Positions 29,291 to 39,430 of a stretch of DNA of 64,000 nt are shown piece after piece (position 1 is the first letter of the stretch; each line of letters starts with the position of its first letter). The position numbers and the translations under genes were made by a program. Below the pieces are notes generated by a model. It was given only the letters and a program-made list of their open reading frames with translations, did not search any database and was not told the origin of the DNA. The DNA comes from Dromaius novaehollandiae (lineage: Eukaryota; Chordata; Aves; Casuariiformes; Dromaiidae), in NCBI RefSeq assembly GCF_036370855.1, contig NC_088113.1, positions 14,218,501-14,282,500 of the forward strand. The letters are read 5' to 3'.

Positions 29291-30466
29291 TGCCAGGATA
29301 CAGCTGGAGGAAGATTTGGGCAAAAAATTTAGAAAGAACAACGCATGATGCCAGCGCAACCTTTCCCAAGGTGATAAGGCAAGGTGTTACTTTAATTAGA
29401 TTAGACCATAGTCCTAGAGCAAGCCATGACTTCTCATCCCTAGGAGATAGAAAGCCATGCTGTCAGATCGCTGCCTGTCTGGGTGGAGCATCCTGGCAGG
29501 CTTTGGGCAAGAACCTGGCTCTGAACGCTTGGTTTCGAACATTTGAATGTTTTGGTGAACTCGCTTTCCCTCTCCCCCTCTCCCAAAATCTCAGTTGTGT
29601 GAGTGGACAGTGCACTGAGGCTCGAAAACTCCCTTTCTAGCCAAGGTGAAAGATTCTTTGTTTAATTTTTTCTAACAGAACTTAATTACAAACTATTGGG
29701 TATGATTTTAAGTTTGGTTTGAGTCTGATGGAAGGGTTGTTTTTATCTCTCAGCTTGAGAGGACTGACTTGTAAACATCAGCTGACAGGCATATCTTTCA
29801 TCTTCTTGACAGAAAACCTATCTGTCAGAGTTTCCACTTAATATGCAGAGATGGAGAAAAGTAATGCAATTCAAATTAGGTGAAATCGCTTGCGTTAGGA
29901 TTTGGAAGTTTTCCCTTGGAATATCTTGGGTATTTCTTTAAGGTACTCTTCTTCATATGCAGTGTCCAGCTGCAGTAACTGCCTTTGCGTCTCTAGAAAA
30001 AACTGGCCCGTTGTGCAGCTTCGTGCTTTTTCCAAGGTCCTTGTTTGTGCTCCTGCCTTGCCCGTCGATCGGGGTGCCTTAGGCAAGGAAGCTGTTTGTT
30101 TCTCAGTGTATGTTATTCACCAATATTTGTGCATTTCCTGCAGCAAAAATAAATATTTTCTTTCCACATATCCCATTTGCTGTAGTTGTTCATAAGTTTC
30201 TTATTTACATTTTAAAAGACATGAAGTCGAATGCACAGCACGGCAGCAAGCACAATCTGCACATTTTGGAGAGCGTTGCTAATGTTCGCATTTTAGCTGG
30301 CCTTCACAAATGAGTCTGTGCAGCCCACCAAAGGCATGCCTGGATAACCACATTACGATGCCCTTTGAATGCACAATGTTGACATGTATGACAAAACCCA
30401 AGCATTTTGCCATACTGACATATTGAACACATATATTTGGATTGATATTTCAGTTGAGAATCATTC

Positions 30467-30536
30467 ATATTCATGTCTTCACTTGACAGTTTTGGAAATC
30501 AATATTCAGGTCTTAATTTGACAGTTTTAGAAATCA
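30467..30536 (+). repeat. 35-bp tandem duplication, two copies
   Basis: Two adjacent 35-base units (30,467-30,501 and 30,502-30,536) agree at 31 of 35 positions; both contain TTGACAGTTTT. The divergence suggests an older tandem duplication than the one at 18.36 kb. Confidence 0.93.
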
Positions 30537-32457
30537 GTAGACAAAAAAATCTCTGTATTCAATTCGCTTTCCTCTTGAGCCAGCCATTGCCCACATTTAT
30601 GCAGTAAATATTACTGATGAGTTTTGACGACAATATGAGTCTAAATTTGTGGATTTGTGTCTGGAAGTAGCTAGACTGGAAATGCAGAAAACTAGTCCTC
30701 CCACTTTGCAGCGCACTGAGAGAAACACGACTGCCCACTATTTTTCTCAGTCCTAATTAAAGTTTTCTAATACGTGGCTGCTTTATTACAGTGCATCATG
30801 ACTTCATTATATGTATTTCAATGTCAAATGCAAAAGGTTCGGTTAAAAAGCCCTTTCTCCAATATTACCCAGCTAATCACATGAACTATGTGGTATTAGG
30901 CAAGAAATGACAAATGGATGTCAGTTAAGTTTGGATGCCTGCTATCTGGACAAATAGTGCTTGCTTAAATGCAATCCCTGTAACAGACAGAAGAAAATAA
31001 AATGCTTATTCTTAAGTGGATTCTCTTGCTATAGGAACAACTGCTGCAATGTTTGCAACTATTCTGGTAAGGCTAAGTTAAATAATTCTTAAAACTCATT
31101 TTTTTGCTTGAGAGATGAAGGTGTTAGGTTTAATTTAAAATTTTTTTGACTCTATTTCTGTAAAATATAGACATAATTATCATGATTCTTATATACTAAT
31201 ATAGCGTAATAGAGGATGGCAATGTGCTAAGCACCTTTACTTGTTTGACCTGCTTCAAAGTTCACTCAGATCAAAGGAAGATTTCTCATTGACTTCAGGA
31301 AATTTTAAGTAGTTAAAAACAAAGCCAGCACTTGTGCAAGGTTATTAGATGTTATATTGTAGAAAAAGTTTCCAGATAAGAATGTGAGGAGCTTACGTTC
31401 ATCTTTGATGCTACCGATTTTTCCCCTTATCCTTTCCTTCTCAGTGATCACCAAAGCAACCTGTTAGCCCCCAGGTCAGATTCTGCATCGCATTTTCAGA
31501 TATTATATCTGTGATGAATCCGTGTTAGCATTTCTAACTGCCAGACATGCCAACTCGGGGCTCCAACCCTGTGTGTGCTGTAGCACGGTTGAATACGACG
31601 TTGCAGCTCCTTTGCCGTGTCTGTGAGAGGTCTAGTTAACTTTCCCCAGTTCTCTTTCTCTTTTGTTTTGTTTTGCTTTTTTTCTGGGTAAGTTTGCCAG
31701 TCTCTAGGTCTCACAAGTCCTAATGAGCAATCTGTTACCACTTTGTTGAGATGAATTTTGCTCACATAACCTGTTAATGTCATTGGACAAGGTACCAGTC
31801 AGCTCAGCCCTGAATTTTTTACTACAAGTCACTCTGACAAGAGAGACAGTTATTCCTCCATGGGACTTTTTAATCATAGTGCACTGTCAGTTCGAGCACT
31901 GGTCCATTCTGATGCAGAGATATTAGAAAAGCCTTTTGCTCTCCACATTTTTATGATAATGGCTCTGTAGATGCATTTTTTCTTACCTTTGTTTTTGCAT
32001 TTGATGCTGCAGCCCTGGTTCCACCCTCCCAGGCATTTGGTCTTAAGTGAACCCAGATTTGTTACATAACACTTCCTTATGCAAATTCAGAAACATTTAT
32101 ACCTGGCAAAGTAATGTCAGAGATAACAGACCGTCCTTCTTTAGAACTAAACAAATGTGATGATTTTCTCTGTAACTGTAGCTACTGTTGACACAGCTGG
32201 TGAATTTTGTTTTTTTAAAAAACACACAAGCTGATTAGCATCATACTAAGTTCTAAAACTTGAGCCTGCCATCCATTAAAAAGAAAAAAAACAATAAACA
32301 CCTACATTTCTACATAATATAGCTACAGTAAATTCACATAACATATGTATAGAGCTTTTCAATGAGTTGATTTCTGAAATTGTGTGTCTGTACATTAGCT
32401 CATAGGTAAACTGGAAGACGAGCAAAGCAAACTCACGTGCCACTGCAAGAGAACTTT

Positions 32458-32473
32458 AATTTGCATGCAAATT
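32458..32473. promoter_or_regulatory. Palindromic double POU octamer
   Basis: AATTTGCATGCAAATT is a perfect 16-base palindrome that contains ATTTGCAT and its complement ATGCAAAT overlapping by two bases. The octamer is the established binding site of POU-domain factors. A CACGTG E-box lies at 32,434-32,439, 18 bases away. Occupancy is inferred only. Confidence 0.45.
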
Positions 32474-32661
32474 CATTGATGAAAGATGGGTTCAAGAAAA
32501 AAAAAGAAAGAAGTAGATCTAGGTAAGAGACAAAAAGCATTAATATCTGGCATTTATAATCATCTAATGTTAGAGCAGAGAACAGGTGGGCTTCCCATCT
32601 GTAAGGACAAACTCTTTTAATAATAATACATATTTCATACAAGTGAAAATACTAATTGATC

Positions 32662-32685
32662 TAATTTACATTAGCATGTAAATTA
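32662..32685. promoter_or_regulatory. 10-bp inverted repeat with TAAT cores
   Basis: TAATTTACAT and ATGTAAATTA are perfect inverted copies around the four-base loop TAGC. It lies 190 bases downstream of the double octamer and shares its TAATTT...AAATT...CATT layout. Homeodomain-type TAAT cores are dense in the surrounding 70 bases. Confidence 0.4.
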
Positions 32686-35600
32686 TTCATTAGTGAAATG
32701 CATAGAATAAAATTAGACTAGCCAGTGGAAAGACTTATTATTTGTCTGTGTTCCTGCCCTCAGTGTGAGATATATTCTGTACAGCTGGCAAATTCTTAAA
32801 TGATATATAATTTCAGCAAAGAGCAGTGCTGTGCAGATGACACACATGAAAACAACCATCTAAAATGTCATTATATTTTGGTACAGAGATTTTTTGATAT
32901 ATTGTTATTTAAACAGAGAGACATGGCCAAAGCTGTTTGCCTTCAATTTTCTTATACTTTATTTTTAGTTCCTTCTATTTGTAATTCCTATATGGAAGCT
33001 TGAAAATAACCCTTCTTTCCCTCCTATTACCCCTCATGTGTCTTTCATTTAGCAAACATTTCATTTTGCTGTCTCTCTCCAACGGAATGGCATAAAACTG
33101 GATGACTCTAATATTTAGGTATTAGTCATTTGTTCCTCTCAGAAGGAGTGCTTGCCACACCATTTTTCTAACTTGTTCTTGCGCATGGACATTCACAGAG
33201 GCAGTCTGGGTACACGCGTGAGTATCCGTTTCTCACGTGCTTTTATCTATTTCGCTAATGACTCGGTCCCATGGGAAGATCCTCCGTTCAGATCAGTGGG
33301 AACTGGTTGCATTAGCAGCCCTTCAGAGAGATTTTGGATCCATTTGGCTCAGCCCTTCTGCTCACCAGGGAAGGTTTGCAGACTCTAGGGCTGTAGCTGC
33401 TCCGTGCAATTCTCGTGGAGACACCCAGGGCAGGGAAAACCAGCAGGATAGATATGTCTTTTGGGTGATGGCTCCTAAAAGACATTATCAGAAAAGACAT
33501 TTTCAAAAAAGATCTTTTCTCCAGGGACCTTCATATTTCATCCAGTGTGCTGATGTGTTTGAAAATAAATAACAGCACAGTCCTTTTCTATTGAGCTTTT
33601 CTTCCAGAATCTCCAAGGGCCTTGCATACCTACATTTGTATGCAGTAAAAACCGATTGAGATAATTTCATCCATCACTAAGTACATCTAGCTGCAGAGCG
33701 GGCTGCAACAGCTATTTCATAGTGACAAGATGGCTTTGGGAGGAGAATGCAGAATATCATATCCAGCTGAAACTGAAGGGTACTTAGACTGAACGTAATT
33801 ACATGAAATAAGAGTTTGGCCAGAGCACCAAGAGTAGCTACAGATGCCGTCGTCATCACTACAAGAAGTGATGCTGTGGGGCTGCAGGCAATGTGCTTGC
33901 TGGAGGATTCAGTTCACCAACCAAACAAAAGCTGTTGAAGAGGAAAACCATCAAAACAGGGATTAGAGAGTCTAAGTGGGCCTGTGCACAAGCACATGAA
34001 TGTCGAAAGTACTCTAAATTAATCACATTAAATCTGTGCAAATGGACATTTTTTTCCAAAAAAACTAATGAAATTAATTAGATTTGGGTTGTATCACATT
34101 GGATTGAAGGATATCAGACCATATTAGTGAGAGAACATGTTGTTTTACATCTCTGCTTTCTACAAAATTCTGTGAGTAAACTTGACAAAATTTTAACCTA
34201 AAAATCCCATTGGCCAAACTTTTAACTTAAATCAGTCTTAACGTAAGATGTCCTGGGAAGGAAATCCAGAGGCAAACAAGAAGTGATGCTGGTGTTTCTT
34301 TCCTGGTGATATGAAAGAAAAGGCAAAAAGTTCCAGGAGGTAGTGTGCATGGGGGAGAGTGGAAACAAAGGAGAAAAGCTACCTGCAGTTGATGCTCAAA
34401 ATAATCAGCAAATTCAGTACAGTCACTTTGGCTGTGTGTATGAAGATTACATTTCCTTCTTCCTTATTCCAGCAATGATTTGTAGAGAGTGGAAGTAAAC
34501 TGCTATTTTCTTAATGCTAGTGTCCTTCCACTGAGGACTTTCATTTAGGAAATCTTGGAAAAAACAGTTGGTGCATGCACCTCAGGGCCACGCTTTGGGA
34601 GTGCTCGAGCACTGCACATGCAGTGTAGATACAGAAGTCCTGGGCACCAGGACACCCTGCTTGGAGGTGCTGAAATCTCCAAAATTTCTAGTATGTAAAA
34701 AAGTTTCTTGGCAGAAAAGGAGGTTCTAGGGAAATCTGTGTGTCAGACATCCCCAAAGACTTCATCTCTTTGAGAAAATTCCCAGCCACCTCTGCCACCC
34801 ATGAATTCTTCAGAAGTTTGGGGCTGAACTTCTGTTTCAGGATGCCCTACCAAATGCCTGCAGTTCCTGCTTGCTCGTGGTGTCCCTGGCAGGGTTTCCT
34901 TCACCGTGTTTGATTAAGTGTGGTCAACAGAGTTTTCTGATCAAAACTTTATCACTTGATTTTTGCATTCAAGACAATTTATTGCAGATAGACTAGACCC
35001 AGCTCACTTTTAACCTCACCTGCAGTTGTTCCAAGCAGCATAAAATGAGACACAAATTCAAATATAAAATAATTTCCATTCCATTACATCTTTGCTAAAT
35101 TGTCTGTGTTTTAAATTCAGAAAGTGCAATGGGCCAATAATACTCCTAGTATAACTTTTCTGGCATTGTAGAGCAACTGAGAGCAGCGTTTGATCTAGTT
35201 TCCCTGTTGTTAATCACCATAATGGTAAACAAAGCCTAATGTCATGAATGCATTAACAGTAAATTAAAAATGGCACTGCAAAGTAAAGTGGCGGGTGGCT
35301 GCATTTGCTCATTATACGCTAAATAACCCTAGCAGTTAACGTCTTTGCTGGCTAATTGCTTTGCCTTCTATTTTAGACCAGAAGAAGTCATATTTGAATG
35401 TAAATTGGGGTGCCATGTTCATCATGTACCATTTTTATGACTAATTACTTTCCTTCACATTTAAGCCACCAAAACCATTTGAACTTCAGACTCACAAGCA
35501 CCATTCTCTCCATTTGGGAACACATTTAAATTCTAGCAAGGGATAGCAGACCATCTGAAATTCATTATTGGCTATTACACCAATACTTCAGATTACTGGG

Positions 35601-35841
35601 AGAACAAAGTGGTATTGCAAAGATTATTTGTTGTGCAATCACTTTCAAAGCTCTCTGCTATTCGCAGAGCAACCTGATGAAATACAGACATGTTTATGAA
35701 AGCTTGTTCATAGCCAATCATTTCAAACACCCTAGTTAAATCTTTCTATTTGGTATGTTAATTGCTCTTTCACAATAACAGTGGGGAGTTTAAAAGAGTC
35801 ACCTTATTATTGGAGATGCATTTTCAGATCTGAGGGTTTCT

Positions 35842-35853
35842 GTTTCTTTCTCT

Positions 35854-35887
<34 letters not shown>
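35842..35887 (+). repeat. Pyrimidine tract ending in T31
   Basis: A short CT-rich stretch runs into 31 consecutive T residues. It could be a microsatellite or the tail of a vanished minus-strand retroposon; no retroposon body was recognised beside it. Confidence 0.9.
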
Positions 35888-35890
<3 letters not shown>

Positions 35891-35895
35891 TTAAG

Positions 35896-35944
35896 TGTCC
35901 ACAAGGTAAGTTGGACTACTATGAATGGCTTGGCCTGGAGGAAG
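35896..35944 (+). other. Candidate microexon of unknown gene
   Basis: A long pyrimidine tract ending in GCTTTAAG (acceptor-like) is followed by 49 bases and then GAAG|GTATGT (donor-like). A second good donor, CAAG|GTAAGT, lies 10 bases into the segment. In one frame it reads CPQGKLDYYEWLGLEE, which looks protein-like but which I do not recognise; a second frame is also open, so openness means little in so short a segment. The tract upstream is a pure T31 homopolymer, which would mimic a polypyrimidine tract by chance. It lies 14.7 kb upstream of DOK6 exon 1 on the same strand, so an upstream alternative exon or a non-coding RNA exon is possible. Low confidence. Confidence 0.2.
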
Positions 35945-36194
35945 GTATGTATTTTTAACATTATTTAATTGGAAAACACATTCCATAAAGGAGAGCTTTT
36001 GCACCATTCATCCCTTGAACTTATTTTCTATTTTAGTATTTTGATAACAGTCTTTTGCAGCTATAAATGCACAGGTAGAACATCTCTTCAAATATTACAG
36101 TAGTAGACATGCCCTCCTAAACATGATGCCTGGGTTCTATCAAGAGTGAGTTGCTTTAACAGATTATACTCCAACAGCAGTAGGGCTTGGGGGG

Positions 36195-36295
36195 AGGAAG
36201 TATCATCTAGGGGTTAAATAATCAGGTTGGATTCGATGCCCAGCTCTGACCCTGGTTCCTTTTGTTCTTGGGCAGATTAATCTCTGCTCCAGCTG
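36195..36295 (+). mobile_element. MIR-like SINE fossil
   Basis: Blocks resembling the forward MIR consensus occur in order: AGGGGTTAAATAATCAGG (like ATAGTGGTTAAGAGCACGG), GGATTCGATGCCCAGCTCTG (like GGTTCGAATCCCGGCTCTG), and CTTGGGCAGATTAATCTCTG (like CTTGGGCAAGTTACTTAACCTCTCTG). The upstream half resembles a tRNA-derived head. Confidence 0.45.
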
Positions 36296-38093
36296 AGCAG
36301 CCTAGGGAAGCATATTCTGAATTGGCCTTATCCTGCCATTTTTATTTTTCTGGCTATCCTTGGGAATAAAAGGACATGGGAGGAAAGCAAATTTCTTTTG
36401 TTCTGTCTAGTTTGGTGCATGCTAAATTCCAAGATAATTTGTACCGGGTAGTCCCAGAGGATCTGAATCCTTACGCGGGACTCACAAAGCTGCCTTGGTG
36501 TGTGGGTTTGGGTGACTGCATTCCAGCTTACTGAGAGGTTTTCATTCCCAGCCAGGGTTACTAAGACAACAGCTTCACTCCATTCTTTAAAACAAGTCCA
36601 TATTTGAATGACGGTAACAAGCCCTTCTGCCACTCCTTACATTTCTCCAGTCATTTTTAGCTCCCAAGTTGCCTCAGGGTAGTTGCAGGGTGCTGACTTG
36701 TTAATTATACAGCCTCTCTATTCACTGAAACGCCTAAGAATATGATGGCAGATGCTGCCGTGCCGGCTCTCAGTTCGAGCTGGTATGGGATGCTGGCGTG
36801 CGAGGGTTTGTGCTGACCAGCTTTGGTCCAATAGGCAAGTGCCAGGTTTCTGGTACATATTCATTGTACACAGTCATCAAAAGAAAGTCGCATCATCCCG
36901 CTGTTGCAAACCATCGTGATTCAAATGACTGCAGACACGCTGTTCCTCCTAACATGCACTGCGCTGAAAACCAAACAGTGGGATGGCAAGAAATAGTTTT
37001 TATGTGATAAGACTTTCTGTAAGTGTATTAGAAATATACATTAATGGTCCTTAAGTAATCTAGGGATGTAGCTCAGATGCAGTGCTCCCGAAACTGAGCA
37101 TTACTAGGATGTTTTCAATGGCATGTGAGGTATAGCAAAGGTGTGGCACGGTTAGATTTCAAACATTTCCAACATTTTCAAGACTAAGCAGTGATATGAT
37201 TTTGATGCCTTTGTTCCTTAATTTGAGGGACTCTGATTTTCAAAAAAAGTGCTGAACATTAACTTCCTGCAGATTCGACTATTGCTATAAATTTTGCATG
37301 GAGGTTGCTCCAATATTACAAAGACGGTTGGCAGTAGAAAACTTTAAGACAGGAAGAGAGGTTAGATGAAAAAAACACCCTAATCACATAAATCATTACT
37401 CTAGGGCAAAATGTAATAAGTATTTTTTTAAACATGTGCTGTCTGCACTGTGACATCCATTTAACATCATACCATTATGCCACACCAATAATTCATTAAC
37501 TTTAATGAAATCCTCCTCCCCCTTCACATTACTCGTGCTTTTGATCAGTCTGATGGTATTCGCAACAATACTCAGTATTGATTTCGCTATAAAGAATGCT
37601 ACTTGGTCTCCGTGGATACATGTGGAGCAAGTGACACTTCTTATGACCATTCAGATTTCAGATTAATGGGCTACTTTACTATGACTAAAAGAAATGATAG
37701 GCACCTTGGGGTATTAATCATTTTGTGACAGTCCATCCTAATTGCACCATTTTTAAACCTCTGTAGAAAATTTAGCTTTCAGGGTTAAATCATCCTATTG
37801 CATATCATCCATCCTCACAGTGACGACCCATGCTTTCAGCACAAAACATTGGATAAAAATGGTGCAGAAGAGCAGATGCTACACTGAGGCATTTTCCAGG
37901 TTTCCTATCACCTTTGACTTCTGACCAGACATAAACAAGCTCCCATACAGATCACAGTGATAGAAATGTCTTTGAAGGCACAGGTGAAAATCTGGAACAA
38001 AACTAAAGATACATTTTTTTATTTAGTAATGGCCTCACTTGAAAGAATGATTGCAAGAGAGGATCTGTCTGAGAGGCCATATTAATCCACTTG

Positions 38094-38105
38094 ATGCATA
38101 TGCAT
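38094..38105. promoter_or_regulatory. Exact MORE-type POU dimer site
   Basis: ATGCATATGCAT is the published consensus of the MORE element, on which POU proteins such as Oct-1 and Oct-6 bind as dimers. A perfect 12-base match is rare by chance in 64 kb. Function here is inferred from motif identity only. Confidence 0.45.
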
Positions 38106-39292
38106 GTTTACCTATATTTACATAGGAAAAATAGTCTGACGCGTTCAGCTTTCACTTCCCCATAAGGGAAATGTAAGTGTCGATTTCAGTAATTAAAATA
38201 CAGCCATCTTTGCAATTGCTTGCATCTTTTCCTCCATAACTCAAAGGGATGGCTTGAACACCAGGAATGTGGATCTCTGGAATCTTGTTAACTCCCATAC
38301 GGGAAACCCAGCTTTTATTGTCTTCCAGCCCTATTGGTAAGGAGACAAAAGAAGCTTTTCGTCTTATTATTTTGTCTTTTACTCAAAGAATTACAGGTTT
38401 GATCCCATTAAGCTCTTAGTGAGCTATGGATCATTTTCCTCTTGCAAAGCTGCTCTTCCCCTTCCTTCTGTTAGCTGTTAAGAAGAGGTGATAGCCTCCA
38501 CCAGCTGTTATCTGGCCTTGGTGTCGTGCTCCTAATGTTCCTTAACCGCTAGCCAACATCATTTGCAGAACTGTGCTAACACCAATGTAATGAAATCATA
38601 CTAAGAAAATGACTTAACTTTTTTGTCTGTATTTTTGTACCTTTAAATTGAAAAAAACGTCAGCAATATACCTACGTGACAGAGGTGTTATGTGGATTCA
38701 CAGAATGGTTGTGGCAAAGCTTTAAATATGATACTTAGTGTGTAAGTATATAGATACACATGTATAGAAGCATGCGCTCCTCGGTAAAAATGATGCTTTT
38801 GACTGACTTGCACTCTGTATCTGGCAGACGATGATTCATCCAAGATGTTTCTTGTAATCACACATACTCTGAAGCATAAAATGGGCATGTCTCCAACATG
38901 AACTCTACTGCCAGGACCTTGCTGCGTGCTGTAGTGAGAAAACGCACGTCCTTTTTTATTTGTGCAGACTCTGAATCACTGAGAAGTCGTTTGCACTGTG
39001 ACTTTGTAGCAGCATATCCCGTGGCCCTCGCTTTCTACCATGGTACTATGCTGAAACAAGAAAAGGCTGTAACGTTTTTCAGAGAACCAAAGCCAACAAA
39101 CATGCTTTTGCCAGTATTTGTACAGGTTTTAACACAGCAAAGTCCTGGGCAAAAACTGAGATTCCTTAGCCTAATCGTAATAGAAACAGTGGTATTAAGG
39201 AGACTCTTTTTAAAGGAAAGACTGTGGAATTTACCCATCAAGAAATAAAATGGTGGCACAGACAGTTTAACTCCTCCAAGTCCTGCTAAGTT

Positions 39293-39430
39293 GCAGCGGA
39301 GAGGCTGAAGCCGGTGGCCTCCAGCTCTTCCTACGCCCCCCGCGCTGAGCAGGGGCCGGCGGTGCAGCTGGGGGACCGGGGCACGCTGCTGCCCGCCGAA
39401 AGCTCCCGAGCCGCCCCGGTATCGCCCAGA
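39293..39430. other. Orphan CpG-rich patch 2
   Basis: About 15 CpG dinucleotides occur within 140 bases, against near-absence in the flanks. Open frames on both strands span it (reverse 39,035-39,517, 160 codons) but show no domain or family similarity. Confidence 0.6.

Noticed and set aside
29134-29640. 168-codon open frame on the + strand at the first CpG patch
   Set aside because: No domain or similarity recognised; amino-acid composition follows base composition, and the second half runs through ordinary AT-rich DNA without gene signals.
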